This document shows positions 9,155 through 18,480 of a stretch of DNA of 64,000 nt, piece by piece. The stretch covers positions 62,001 to 126,000 of the forward strand of contig DASZXS010000068.1 of the NCBI GenBank assembly GCA_035545735.1, in the 5' to 3' direction. The position numbers and the translations under genes are program-made. Under the pieces are notes generated by a model. It searched no databases and was not told the origin of the DNA. It worked only from the letters and a program-made list of their open reading frames with translations. Position 1 is the stretch's first letter, and each line of letters starts with the position of its first letter. The DNA is from JAJYKC01 sp035545735 (lineage in GTDB: Bacteria; Acidobacteriota; Terriglobia; Bryobacterales; Bryobacteraceae).

Positions 9155-9185
9155 CTTGACAATCAAGTGTAGAGGAAGCTATGCT
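9155..9185 (+). promoter_or_regulatory. Promoter with palindromic operator for padR-permease unit
   Basis: A perfect -35 TTGACA (9156-9161), an 18-nt spacer and TATGCT (9180-9185) form a strong promoter ahead of the padR-like gene. The -35 is embedded in a perfect inverted repeat, CTTGA (9155-9159) and TCAAG (9163-9167), a natural place for an autoregulating repressor to bind. Confidence 0.6.
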
Positions 9186-9212
9186 GACGATATCTCCGCA
9201 CCGGGGCGATTT

Positions 9213-9548
9213 ATGCCGGAACAAAATACCGACGTGATTCAAGGCACGCTCGATCTGCTGATCCTCAAGACCCTTAGCCTTGAACCGATGCATGGGTTCG
9301 GCCTTACGCGGCGCATTGAGCAGACGTCACGAGGCGTCTTCAAAGTCAATCCGGGCTCGCTCTTGACCGCTTTGCAGAGACTCGAGAGAAATGGGTGGCT
9401 CGATGCCGAGTGGCGCCAGACCGAGAACTCGCGGCGGGCGAAGATCTATTCGCTGACCAAGTCTGGAAGAAAGCAACTCGAGCGCGAGACCGCGGACTGG
9501 TCCCGCCGTGCGTCAGCCATCGCACGGCTCTTAAAAGCCGAGGCATAG
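9213..9548 (+). CDS. PadR-family transcriptional regulator
   Basis: 111 aa from ATG 9213 (MPEQNTDVIQGTLDLLILK). The winged-helix PadR_N domain covers residues 8-85: the GTLDLLILKTL helix, a HGFGLTRRIEQ segment and the wing ending SRRAKIYSLTKSG. It lacks the long C-terminal helical domain of classical PadR, matching the short form found next to acidobacterial permeases. It ends 3 nt before the permease gene and probably controls that unit, including itself, through the palindrome at 9155-9167. Confidence 0.92.
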   Translation: MPEQNTDVIQGTLDLLILKTLSLEPMHGFGLTRRIEQTSRGVFKVNPGSLLTALQRLERNGWLDAEWRQTENSRRAKIYSLTKSGRKQLERETADWSRRASAIARLLKAEA

Positions 9549-9551
9549 TCC

Positions 9552-12254
9552 ATGTCCCTTTGGCGGCATTTCACGCGCGGACTGCGCACCCTCGTCCATC
9601 GCCGGTCCGCGGATCGTGACATTGCCGACGAAGTGGAAAGCTATCTGGAGCAGGCCGCAGCGGCACATCGGGAATCGGGACTTGCCCCGGAAGACGCGCG
9701 GCGTGCGGCGCTGCTGGAGATGGGCAATGCGACTTCCATCCGCGAGCAGGTGCGTGAGTACGGGTGGGAGAACAAGATCGGCGGCCTATTTGCCGATTTG
9801 CGCCATGCCGCGCGCCGGCTTTGCCGAAAGCCCGGATTTACATCCGCCGGTTTGCTGACTCTGACGTTGGGAATTGGCGCGACCAGCGCAATCTTCAGCG
9901 TGATCCATGGCGTTCTATTGAAGCCGCTGCCCTTTCGGCAGTCCGAACAGATCGTCGGACTCCGGCATACTGCGCCAGGGATCAACATCCCGGATCTCAA
10001 TATGGCGGCATCGCTCTACTTTGTTTATAAGGACGAGAGCCGGGTGTTTCAAGACGTAGCCCTGTGGTCGGAAGATGGCGTCACCGTAACCGGCGCCGGC
10101 AATGCCGAAGAAGTTCCAAGCCTGACCGTAACAAGCCGGTTTCTGCGGGTCCTGGGTGTCCAACCGGTGATCGGACGAGCGTTCAATCCTTCCGATGAAG
10201 ACCCCGGAAGCGAACAAGCGGTGATTCTTTCGGACGGCTACTGGAAGTCGCATTTCGGGGCTGATCCTTCGGTGCTCGCCCGCCCCCTGGTCATGGATGG
10301 CAGTCCGGTCCACGTTGTTGGCGTGCTTCCGCCGGCCTTCGAGTTCATGGACCGCACGCCGTCCCTGCTGGTAGCCCGCCGGATGAATCGTCAGGATATC
10401 CGCCTGATCAGCTTTTGCTGTCAGGGCATCGCCCGGCTCAAACCAGGCGTCACTCTCGACCAGGCGAATGCCGATGTCGCGCGCATGCTGGCGATAGCCC
10501 CCGCCAGGTTTCCGGTGAACCACGGTTTTAGCGCGGATAGCTGGGCAACCGCCCGCATCGCGCCCCGTCTGCGTTTTCTCAAGGATGTGCTGATTGGCGA
10601 TATGGGGAAGACGCTGTGGCTCTTAATGGGCACGGTTTCCATCGTTTTGTTGATCGCTTGCGCCAATGTCGCGAATCTGCTGTTGGTCCGTGCCGCCGGC
10701 CGCCAGCAGGAACTCGCGATTCGCGCCGCGCTGGGCGCCGGCTGGGGTCGTATTGCCGGAGAATTGTTGATCGAGAGCCTGTTACTGGCCATGGCCGCGT
10801 GCTTCCTCGGTCTGGCGCTTGCTTACGGCGCGGTGCGGACCCTCACCGCCTCGGGGATGGCGCACCTGCCCCGTCTTCACGATATTGCGATCGATCCCAC
10901 GGTTGTTGTGTTTACTGTGAGTATTTCCTTGTGTTCGATTCTGCTTTTCGGACTTATTCCTGTCCTGAAATATGCCCGCCCCCGCTCAGGGGATTTCTCG
11001 AACGCCCTTTACAGCGGCGGCCGCTCGCTCAGCCAGAGCAAGGAACAGGCCCGCTCCCGGAACGTTCTGGTGGTTTTGCAAGTGGCCCTGGCAGTGGTAC
11101 TGCTGGCCGGCGCCGGGCTGATGATCCGGACCTTCCGTGCGCTTAGCCGCGTCGATCCCGGGTTTTCCGACGCGCGCCATGTGGAGACGCTGCGAATCTC
11201 TATTCCGGAGACACAGGTTAAAGATGATGAACGCGCGATTCGTCTGGAAGAAGAAATTCTTCGAAGGATCGAGGCGATTGGCGGCGTCTCCGCGGCGGCA
11301 CTCGCGAACTTTTACCCGATGGAAAGCAACACCAACGATCCGGTTTATTCCGAGAATCCGGCTTCCGCTTCATCGAGCAAGGTTCCTCCCATTCGGCGGT
11401 ATAAATACGTATCGCCGGGCTACTTTTCGGCTATCGGCACCCGTCTGCTCGTGGGCCGCGATCTGACATGGAGCGAGACCTATAACCGGAGGGCCGTGGC
11501 CCTGGTCTCTGAGAACATGGCGCGCGAATTGTGGGGCAGTCCGCGGGCGGCGCTCGGCAAGCGCATCCGCCCGGGGCTCAAAGACGACTGGCGGGAAGTG
11601 ATCGGGGTGGTCGCCGATCTGCATGATGACGGGGTTGACCAGAAGGCGCCAACCATCGTCTACTGGCCGCTGCTGCTAAAAAACTTCGAAGGCTCGGAGA
11701 CTTACGCGATCCGAAGCGTGGCCATCGTGGTTCACACGCCGCGAGCCGGGTCGGCCGGCTTGCTCCAGGACCTTCGAAACGCCGTCGCGAGCGTGAACCC
11801 GGACGTGCCCGTCGCCAATGTTACAACCTTGCAATCCGTGTACGACCACTCGCTCGCTCGAACCTCTTTCGCGCTCGTTCTGCTGGTGATCTCCGGCGGC
11901 ATGGCTCTGCTTCTGAGCGTTATCGGACTCTACGGAGTGATTTCCTATTCGGCTTCCCAGCGCACTCGCGAAATCGGTATCCGGCTGGCGCTCGGGGCTC
12001 AACTTCCGGGCGTCACCTGGATGTTTGTTCGCCACGGTCTGGTTCTCTCGGCAATTGGCGCCGTGTGGGGGCTGGCCGGGGGATTCGCGCTCACGCGGCT
12101 CATGAAGTCGCAGCTCTATGAAGTGAGCCCTGCCGATCCATTGACGTACCTGTGTGTGTCAGCGGGGTTAATGCTTGCTTCGGCGCTAGCCAGTTATCTG
12201 CCCGCGCGGATGGCCGCCACGGTCGATCCCGTGACCACCTTGCGCGGCGAGTAG
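9552..12254 (+). CDS. ADOP-type duplicated ABC transporter permease (MacB/FtsX-like)
   Basis: 900 aa. A cytoplasmic N-terminal helical segment of about 80 residues (ADOP-specific) precedes two MacB/FtsX halves. Each half has a transmembrane helix (near 92-112 and 500-520), a MacB periplasmic core domain, and an FtsX three-helix block with its signature: ELAIRAALGAG in the first half and REIGIRLALGAQ in the second. Acidobacterial duplicated orphan permeases are so named because they have no adjacent ATPase; none is present here. It follows padR by 3 nt. Cargo is unknown; export or mechanotransmission is assumed from MacB. Confidence 0.92.
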   Translation: MSLWRHFTRGLRTLVHRRSADRDIADEVESYLEQAAAAHRESGLAPEDARRAALLEMGNATSIREQVREYGWENKIGGLFADLRHAARRLCRKPGFTSAGLLTLTLGIGATSAIFSVIHGVLLKPLPFRQSEQIVGLRHTAPGINIPDLNMAASLYFVYKDESRVFQDVALWSEDGVTVTGAGNAEEVPSLTVTSRFLRVLGVQPVIGRAFNPSDEDPGSEQAVILSDGYWKSHFGADPSVLARPLVMDGSPVHVVGVLPPAFEFMDRTPSLLVARRMNRQDIRLISFCCQGIARLKPGVTLDQANADVARMLAIAPARFPVNHGFSADSWATARIAPRLRFLKDVLIGDMGKTLWLLMGTVSIVLLIACANVANLLLVRAAGRQQELAIRAALGAGWGRIAGELLIESLLLAMAACFLGLALAYGAVRTLTASGMAHLPRLHDIAIDPTVVVFTVSISLCSILLFGLIPVLKYARPRSGDFSNALYSGGRSLSQSKEQARSRNVLVVLQVALAVVLLAGAGLMIRTFRALSRVDPGFSDARHVETLRISIPETQVKDDERAIRLEEEILRRIEAIGGVSAAALANFYPMESNTNDPVYSENPASASSSKVPPIRRYKYVSPGYFSAIGTRLLVGRDLTWSETYNRRAVALVSENMARELWGSPRAALGKRIRPGLKDDWREVIGVVADLHDDGVDQKAPTIVYWPLLLKNFEGSETYAIRSVAIVVHTPRAGSAGLLQDLRNAVASVNPDVPVANVTTLQSVYDHSLARTSFALVLLVISGGMALLLSVIGLYGVISYSASQRTREIGIRLALGAQLPGVTWMFVRHGLVLSAIGAVWGLAGGFALTRLMKSQLYEVSPADPLTYLCVSAGLMLASALASYLPARMAATVDPVTTLRGE

Positions 12255-12266
12255 GGCGCGTTCAGG

Positions 12267-13739
12267 CTACTCCACTTTGGCGTTGAACATACCGGTCTGT
12301 ACCGCGCCGCCGCGCTTGAGTTGCACGATGATGCGATACTCGCCGGCGGACGGGAAGCCCCACGGAAAACTCACACTGCTCATCGAGTCCGCCGTCATGT
12401 TCATTCCGGGCATATTCGCGTGCGGGTTTTCACCCGGATTGGCTAGCGCGAGGGCCGGCATGGCCGCGGAGCCCGACGGATGCACGTGAGCGAATACGCT
12501 CCCGTCCGTCTTTACAAAGGCTGCGTGGCCGGGCATGCCCATATACATCTGCAGATCGGAGGCGCGGTTGCCGCTTGCGTCTTCGAGATGAAACTCGAAT
12601 TGCGTGGCTTCGTTGACTCTCAGAGGAGTGGTCCCGCGATCCCAAACCATTTTCCAGCCGCCGCCCAGGTTAGACACGCTCGAATTAGCCGGTCCTTCCG
12701 AAACGCCCGGGCCGGTCCCCGCCGCATCGTCGCCGGCAAGAGGCATCCCGGAAACGCCGTTGGTCCGAATTGTTGCAACCACAGTTTCCGGGAATCCGGA
12801 GCTGTGGACGACGTCGCCGTAGAGTCTGTATTCTCCGGCCGGCATCTCCGGCAGGTTCTGGGTGAATATTCCGCTGCCGGTCATTTCCGGGTGGAGGTGC
12901 CAGACGCGATCCATCGCGGGCCAGCGGATCAGGTAGAGGTGCATCAGGTGTCCGTGGTCCGGGATGAAATCATCCACTTGCCGCTCGGCCATGAAATCGT
13001 CAAAACGCCGCCGCGTGGCGGTGACCGTATTGGCCAGGCTGAGGGTGAGCCGGCTTCCGTCCACAGTCACCACCGCGTTGAGCGGGCGGTAAATGTTGTT
13101 GGAATAAGCCTTGGCTTCCGCGGTCCACCACGAATTCCCGAAATACACAAGAGACACCACCAGCACGGCGGTTGCCGCCATGACAATGCGGCCCTTCCGG
13201 CGATTGGCGGCCGGCGGTTCGATGCCTGGAGCAAGCTGGGACTCCCGCACCCCCGCGCCGGCGATGCTCACGATCCCAACAATCAGGATGAGCATCAACG
13301 CAAACAGAACCGCGCCCATCCCCGCGTTCATGGTGGTCACTTTCGTGGCCACGGCTGGCACAGGGATAGAGAAGACGCCTTTGCCGCGCGCGCCTTCCAC
13401 TTCGGCGACGACGCGCCAGGAGCCTGTGGCCATGATCCATAGATTACCGGTGAAGAATTTCGGGTCCTGTTTGGATTGCTGCATCACGTCCGGCGTGGGC
13501 GGATGATTAGCTCCCGCGCCGGTAAGCGGAGTGGGCGCAATGCGAATTCCGGTCACGTCGGGCGCGCTCGTGCGAATCAAAACGTCCGCCACGCCGGGAA
13601 TCACCTTGGGCGGCCGCACCGTCACGAAAAGCGGATAGGGTCCGGCCGCGCCATCGACATAGACGTCGGCCGTCCCTACGTGCGCGGATGCGCACACTGC
13701 GAATGCCAGAAACACCAGAAGCGCTCGCATGTGGTTCAT
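12267..13739 (-). CDS. Exported membrane protein with His-rich YtkA/FixH-like domains, function unknown
   Basis: 490 aa from ATG 13739, which overlaps the upstream stop as ATGA. After a signal peptide (cleaved near ASA-HVG) comes a beta-rich, FixH/YtkA-like domain (about 20-130), then two transmembrane helices (about 143-165 and 188-205). Two related beta domains follow: one with HGHLMHLYLIR and WHLHPE (about 265-340), the other with MPGHAAF, FAHVHP and a Met/His-rich MPGMNM stretch (about 390-490). HxHP and Met-rich motifs suggest copper or other metal handling; this is inference. It is coupled to the next gene upstream. Confidence 0.6.
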   Translation of the reverse strand: MNHMRALLVFLAFAVCASAHVGTADVYVDGAAGPYPLFVTVRPPKVIPGVADVLIRTSAPDVTGIRIAPTPLTGAGANHPPTPDVMQQSKQDPKFFTGNLWIMATGSWRVVAEVEGARGKGVFSIPVPAVATKVTTMNAGMGAVLFALMLILIVGIVSIAGAGVRESQLAPGIEPPAANRRKGRIVMAATAVLVVSLVYFGNSWWTAEAKAYSNNIYRPLNAVVTVDGSRLTLSLANTVTATRRRFDDFMAERQVDDFIPDHGHLMHLYLIRWPAMDRVWHLHPEMTGSGIFTQNLPEMPAGEYRLYGDVVHSSGFPETVVATIRTNGVSGMPLAGDDAAGTGPGVSEGPANSSVSNLGGGWKMVWDRGTTPLRVNEATQFEFHLEDASGNRASDLQMYMGMPGHAAFVKTDGSVFAHVHPSGSAAMPALALANPGENPHANMPGMNMTADSMSSVSFPWGFPSAGEYRIIVQLKRGGAVQTGMFNAKVE

Positions 13740-14944
13740 CGCTGCACGCGGCGCATCCAGGCGCCCCAGGCGAGGCCGATCCAAGTGGTCAGAATCGCGA
13801 ACGCCAGCGCCCACGCCATGCCGCTCCAGAATTCCCCCGGCGTCTTTTCGATGCGAAAGAAAAGATTGTTGAAATACGGTGATTCGGGCCTCGTGAGGTA
13901 GTCAAAGAAACCGGACCCGAAGATCCAATTCCGCGCGGCCGGAGACATCAGAAAATCTCCGAAGGGCCATTGGACCATCCAGAGAGCGCCAAGAAAGGCC
14001 GCGCCGCCAGCAACCGCCTGTTTCCAGCGCGCCCACGATCCAGTCTTCCAACGTAGAAAATCCAGCGCGAACGCCGGGACAATCAGCAGCAGGGGGAAGG
14101 GAGGCGGGATAAATTGATGCACCTCATGATATACGGGTCCCAGCTTGGGCTGAGCCGGAAACGCCGGAAGAATCCAGCAGAGCGCAAGCATGAACGCCAT
14201 GTAGATTGCGGCCGAGGCCGTGCAAGCCCAGCGGCGGCCGGAGGCGTAGCCAACTCCGGCAATGACTGACGGCAGCGCCATCGCCATCACGCGGTAGAAC
14301 AGCGCGGAGTGATAGAGGGAGCGGAAGCAGTATTCGAAGGTCAGAATCAGCATTAAGACCAGAATCATCGCGCCGAGATAGAGGAACAGCCACTCGAGCG
14401 TTTTCTTGAGGGCGCCGCGCGACCGGTTCATGAAGGAGAGGATCAGCATCAGTGTGCCCATCTCCACCGCGAAGACGCCCGTGATCAACACGACGTGCGG
14501 CGGGCTAAGCACCTTGACATCGAGTCCATAGGCGTTGTGCCACCAATTGTCGAAAGGCGCCGAGGCGATCATCGCCACTCCACCCCAGGCGCTGATAAAC
14601 GCTCCCAGGGGGCCTCGGAATCCCCACATCTTGACCGACATGGCGCGGAGATCCGAAGTCTTTCTGAAGGTCGTCGCCAGGATCAGGTATCCGCACGACA
14701 GGCCCGCGAGGATGCCGCACAGGTAGATGGCGATGTGCGCCGGGGTCAGAAACGCGTCGCGTCCGATGGAGCGATGCCAGGAAATGTCCCAGTGGGCCCC
14801 CACCATCGCCGAGGTTACCGCGGCGACAGCGCACCAGATATACCATGGGACGGCCGTGGCTTCTTCAAGTGCACGGGCCTGAACTTGCGATTTCCCGAGA
14901 GCCGGGGTTGCGGCCGGGGTGGAAAAAGTTGCGCTGTTAGCCAC
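13736..14944 (-). CDS. Polytopic membrane protein of unknown function, His-rich
   Basis: 402 aa from a GTG with AGAGG 6 nt upstream. About nine to ten transmembrane helices are visible. The first two are joined by a striking polar motif, HWDISWHRSIGRDAF then PAHIAIY (about 51-73), and DNWWHNAYG follows near 130; these His and Trp residues in a membrane setting resemble metal or heme ligation sites. I do not recognise a characterised family. Its stop overlaps the start of the exported YtkA/FixH-like protein by 4 nt, so the two proteins probably form one complex or pathway. Confidence 0.6.
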   Translation of the reverse strand: MANSATFSTPAATPALGKSQVQARALEEATAVPWYIWCAVAAVTSAMVGAHWDISWHRSIGRDAFLTPAHIAIYLCGILAGLSCGYLILATTFRKTSDLRAMSVKMWGFRGPLGAFISAWGGVAMIASAPFDNWWHNAYGLDVKVLSPPHVVLITGVFAVEMGTLMLILSFMNRSRGALKKTLEWLFLYLGAMILVLMLILTFEYCFRSLYHSALFYRVMAMALPSVIAGVGYASGRRWACTASAAIYMAFMLALCWILPAFPAQPKLGPVYHEVHQFIPPPFPLLLIVPAFALDFLRWKTGSWARWKQAVAGGAAFLGALWMVQWPFGDFLMSPAARNWIFGSGFFDYLTRPESPYFNNLFFRIEKTPGEFWSGMAWALAFAILTTWIGLAWGAWMRRVQR

Positions 14945-15029
14945 ATTTCACCTCTGGGTAAAAGATGAGCGACGGTCTTTTTCATTGTACTGCCGCTAAC
15001 CGCGCCGCAAGGCCATTGTCTAAAGGTCG

Positions 15030-16070
15030 ATGACCTCTACCATGCGAGCCTTCGTCCTTCCCGGCATCCTGGCCGCCAGCCTGCTGGCTCAGCAGCGCCC
15101 GGACATTCAGAATGCCCGCCTCCAGACTCAAACCGTCCAGGGAGAGCTGGGCCCAGCCTTTCGCACGGCCGTAAATGCCCAAATCTCGCCGGGCTGGATC
15201 GCCTACGTGGTTCCCGCCGTGGACCGGCACAACTCATGCTGCCAAGACGGCCAGTCCGGGTGTGTGTGCGCGCCGGAGCAGGAGGGCGGACACACCACGA
15301 ACTTGTCGAATCAGGTCAAGCTGGAAGGCCAGGCGGAGATGCTGGTTCTGTATCGCGCGGAGCACCGGCAGGTCGGCCGCATCGCCTTTTTCAGCGCCGG
15401 CTGCGGGATCGATGCCGGTGGGCTGCCGGTTCATCTGCTTCAGAGCGTGAGCCCTGCCGGGAGCGTGCGGTTGCTGGGCGAATTCGCACGCTCTGGAGGT
15501 TCTCTCCGCGATCCGGCGGTGGCGGCTATCGCGCTCCACCGCGATCCCTCCGCCGACGGGATGCTCGAGTCGTTCGTCGCCGCGAACCAGCCGGAAGAAT
15601 TGCGCAAGAAGGCGGTTTTCTGGCTCGGAAGCGCCCGCGGCCGCCGGGGCTATGAGATTCTAGACAATCTCCTGCGCGCCGATTCCAGCCCGGAAGTGCG
15701 GAGCCAGGCGATCTTTGCCCTTTCCATCAGCCCCGACCCCGACGCGCTCAAGGCAATGATCCGGGCCGCGCACGATGACGGGAGCGCGCACGTCCGCGGG
15801 CAGGCGCTCTTCTGGCTGGCACAGAAAGCGCAGAAGAAAGCGGCCGTGGACGCGATCTGGAACGCCGCCGAGAACGATCCGGAGACTGACGTCAAAAAGC
15901 AGGCGGTTTTTGCTCTCTCGCAGATGCCTCCCGAAAAAGGCACCCCGCTTCTAATCCACCTCGCCGAAACCAACCGGAATCGGGAGGTGCGGAAACAGGC
16001 CATGTTCTGGCTGGGCCAGAGCCGCGACCCGCGCGCGCTGCAGTTCTTCGAGCAAGTGCTTACGAAATAG
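15030..16070 (+). CDS. Exported HEAT-repeat protein with Cys-rich segment
   Basis: 346 aa with a short signal peptide (cleavage near LLAQ-QR). Residues about 185-346 carry five HEAT-type repeats of about 33 residues, each with a recurring [AQ]xFWL or FAL helix (KKAVFWLGS, SQAIFALS, GQALFWLA, KQAVFALS, KQAMFWLG). The N-terminal half holds a Cys cluster, C70, C71, C78 and C80, flanked by H68, which could bind metal or form disulfides. Acidobacterial homologues often sit behind ECF sigma/anti-sigma genes; here the gene stands alone, divergent from the membrane pair. A protein-binding scaffold is inferred. Confidence 0.7.
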   Translation: MTSTMRAFVLPGILAASLLAQQRPDIQNARLQTQTVQGELGPAFRTAVNAQISPGWIAYVVPAVDRHNSCCQDGQSGCVCAPEQEGGHTTNLSNQVKLEGQAEMLVLYRAEHRQVGRIAFFSAGCGIDAGGLPVHLLQSVSPAGSVRLLGEFARSGGSLRDPAVAAIALHRDPSADGMLESFVAANQPEELRKKAVFWLGSARGRRGYEILDNLLRADSSPEVRSQAIFALSISPDPDALKAMIRAAHDDGSAHVRGQALFWLAQKAQKKAAVDAIWNAAENDPETDVKKQAVFALSQMPPEKGTPLLIHLAETNRNREVRKQAMFWLGQSRDPRALQFFEQVLTK

Positions 16071-16083
16071 CTGCGACTCGGCC

Positions 16084-17373
16084 TTACCAGTCGACGACGG
16101 AGTTGTCCTCGGCGTCGTACGATTCCGGATTTCGCCAGTCGTGGCCGATCTTGTCCGCGAGCGCATTCTCATCCAGCTCAATCCCGAGCCCCGGACCCTT
16201 GGGCAGTTCCAGAAAGCCGTCGCGCACCTGGAAAGGCTGCTTGATATAGCCTTCGCCCAGCGAAACCTGCTCCTGGCATAGAAAATTCGGAATGCTGGCC
16301 GAAAGCTGCACTCCCGCCGCCAGGGAGATAGGGCCAAGCGGATTGTGCGGGGCGATGTCGGCGTAGTACGCTTCGGCCATTCCGGCAATCAGACGTACTT
16401 CGGTGATGCCGCCCGCGTGGCACAGGTCCGGCTGCAGCACCGTTGCCGATTTCTTTTCGAGCACCTCGCGAAATCCCCATTTCGTAAACAGCCGCTCTCC
16501 CGTCGCGATGGGGAGAAAAGTGCCGCGCGCGATATCGGCCATCGAATCGACGTTTTGCGCCTGGCACGGTTCTTCGATGAACATCGGCTGGTAGGGCTCG
16601 TAGGCGTGAATCAACAGCTTTGCGGTCGCCGGGCTAATGGCTCCGTGGAAGTCGATCGCGATGTCTACGTCCTTGCCCATCGCCTGGCGCAATTCAGCGA
16701 ATCTTTCCGCCGCATATTCGATTTCCGCGGGAGTCTCGATATATCGCGCGGGGCGTTTCTTCGCGACGCCGGTCTTGAACGCGGTGAATCCCTTCGCTTT
16801 CAGGGCTTTCATCTGATCCGTCGTGCCCGCATGGGCGTACACCCGCACGCGGTCGCGCGTGGGTCCGCCGAATAGCTCATACACCGGAACGCCCAAAGCT
16901 TTCCCCTTGATATCCCACAGCGCCTGGTCGATCCCGCTGAGCGCGCTGGTGAGGATCGGTCCGCCGCGATAGAACGCATGCCGGTAAATCGCCTGCCAGT
17001 GCTTGGCAACCGGGCGTGGGTCCTTCCCGATCAAATAGGGCTCGATTTCCTTCACGGCCGTGGCGCAGGTCAAGGCGCGCCCTTCCGTGATGGGCTCGCC
17101 CAGGCCCACGATGCCGGCGTTGGTGTGAATCTTCAGGAAGAGCCAGCGAGGCTTCACCAGGAAGGTTTCGAGCCTGGTGATTTTCAGGTTGTCGCGAGGC
17201 GCTATGGGCGCGTTCCGGATGATCTTTTCCTGCGCGTCGAGGGCAGAAGAGGTAAGGGCAGCCAGACCGACCGCCTTGAATGCGGCGCCAATGGCCTCGC
17301 GCCGGCGTAGAGAACCATCCTCCGGCGACTGCGTATTTCGAATTGGAATAGACTTGCGATCGGAATCGGGCAC
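16084..17373 (-). CDS. Galactonate dehydratase-like enolase-superfamily enzyme, possibly Tat-exported
   Basis: 429 aa. A twin-arginine-like leader (RRREAIGAAFKAVGLAAL, 23-40) precedes a mandelate-racemase N-terminal domain and the barrel. Residues typical of DgoD are in place: D241 and H243 (DFHG), E267/E268 (IEEP), E293 (TGERL), H343 (APHNPLGP) and E368 (CQEQ). Dehydration of a sugar acid to a 2-keto-3-deoxy acid is the expected reaction. Substrate is not certain because the family includes several acid-sugar dehydratases. An export signal on such an enzyme is unusual. It converges with the HEAT gene, 13 nt apart. Confidence 0.85.
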   Translation of the reverse strand: MPDSDRKSIPIRNTQSPEDGSLRRREAIGAAFKAVGLAALTSSALDAQEKIIRNAPIAPRDNLKITRLETFLVKPRWLFLKIHTNAGIVGLGEPITEGRALTCATAVKEIEPYLIGKDPRPVAKHWQAIYRHAFYRGGPILTSALSGIDQALWDIKGKALGVPVYELFGGPTRDRVRVYAHAGTTDQMKALKAKGFTAFKTGVAKKRPARYIETPAEIEYAAERFAELRQAMGKDVDIAIDFHGAISPATAKLLIHAYEPYQPMFIEEPCQAQNVDSMADIARGTFLPIATGERLFTKWGFREVLEKKSATVLQPDLCHAGGITEVRLIAGMAEAYYADIAPHNPLGPISLAAGVQLSASIPNFLCQEQVSLGEGYIKQPFQVRDGFLELPKGPGLGIELDENALADKIGHDWRNPESYDAEDNSVVDW

Positions 17374-17452
17374 GATTCCAATACATTATCGACAATCGGC
17401 CGGATTGGCCAGCGGGCAGCGGCTATTCTCAATCCGGCCCGCGGCGCTGGCG

Positions 17453-18337
17453 TCAGTTCTTCGTCTTCAGATATTTGTCGAGCCACGCGAAAGCGCGTTC
17501 GTCCGCGCGCTCCGCGTCGGCGCCCTTGAAGCCGTGATCGGAGCCGCTGATCGTTTCGAGTTCCGCCGGCACTCCGGCGGCGTTCAGACGCTCGATGATC
17601 CAAAGCGAGTGCTCGTAGGCGACGTAGCGGTCCGCCGTGCCGTGAATCGCGAGCACCGGCGCGGCGAGCGGCGTCACCCAGTTGATGGGGCTGGCTCGAA
17701 TGTGGGCCAGGCGGTCGTGGACGAGATCGTTGCCGAGGAACAGAGGAAGAACCTCCGCCGCATCGACGGACTTGCTATAGGATTGCGTAAAGTCGGTGGG
17801 TCCGTACTCGTCCACCACGCACTGCACCGCGCTCGACTGGTCCCGATTGGGTCCCGTTCCTTCGAATTGAGCGACGTTCGCCGTCAGGCCCAACATCAGC
17901 ACCAGATGACCGCCCGCGCTGCCCCCAAGCGCCCCAATGTGATCGGGGTCGATCCCGTATTTTGCCGCGTTTGCCCGAAGGAATCGCACCGCCGCTTTCA
18001 CGTCCTCCACCGCCGCCGGGAAGCGGAACTGGGGCGCCAGGCGATAGTTAACCGTGGCCGCAACATAACCATGCCCGGCGAGCTTAATCGCCAGGGGAAT
18101 ATAGCCTTCCTTGGACCCGGCACGGAACCCGCCGCCATGCACCAGGAGAACGGCCGGACGAGCGCCGGCGGAAGAGTCCCGCGGGCGCAGGATGTCCATG
18201 GTTTGGGGACTGCCGACCGCCGAGTATTCGACGTCACGGTCAATGGTTACGGTGTCCGGAATCGCCGGTGTATCGTGGGACTGCGCCGGCAGAAAACCAG
18301 CGAAGAGGAGGCAGAGACAAATCAGACGAAGACGCAT
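17453..18337 (-). CDS. Exported alpha/beta hydrolase, BD-FAE/carboxylesterase type
   Basis: 294 aa from ATG 18337, giving a signal peptide (MRLRLICLCLLFAGFLPAQ); an upstream in-frame start would hide it. The oxyanion motif HGGGF (near 67) and nucleophile elbow GGSAGG (near 137), with Asp in AIHGTADRYV and His in GSDHGFK, form a full catalytic set. Family members hydrolyse acyl esters, including feruloyl or acetyl groups on plant polysaccharides. It lies 79 nt upstream of the dehydratase on the same strand, so the two may be co-transcribed in a sugar-acid degradation unit. Confidence 0.85.
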   Translation of the reverse strand: MRLRLICLCLLFAGFLPAQSHDTPAIPDTVTIDRDVEYSAVGSPQTMDILRPRDSSAGARPAVLLVHGGGFRAGSKEGYIPLAIKLAGHGYVAATVNYRLAPQFRFPAAVEDVKAAVRFLRANAAKYGIDPDHIGALGGSAGGHLVLMLGLTANVAQFEGTGPNRDQSSAVQCVVDEYGPTDFTQSYSKSVDAAEVLPLFLGNDLVHDRLAHIRASPINWVTPLAAPVLAIHGTADRYVAYEHSLWIIERLNAAGVPAELETISGSDHGFKGADAERADERAFAWLDKYLKTKN

Positions 18338-18480
18338 CGACAGACTATATTCCGGCGCGGACCTCTCCGTCAAGCATCGGTTCCGGGAGAAATCTTTCCC
18401 CCCTGTCCAACCGGGTCTTTCTCACGCGTCATCCTGATAGCGGCACGGAAGCCGCTCGCAAATTCCAAAGGAGGTTTGAA

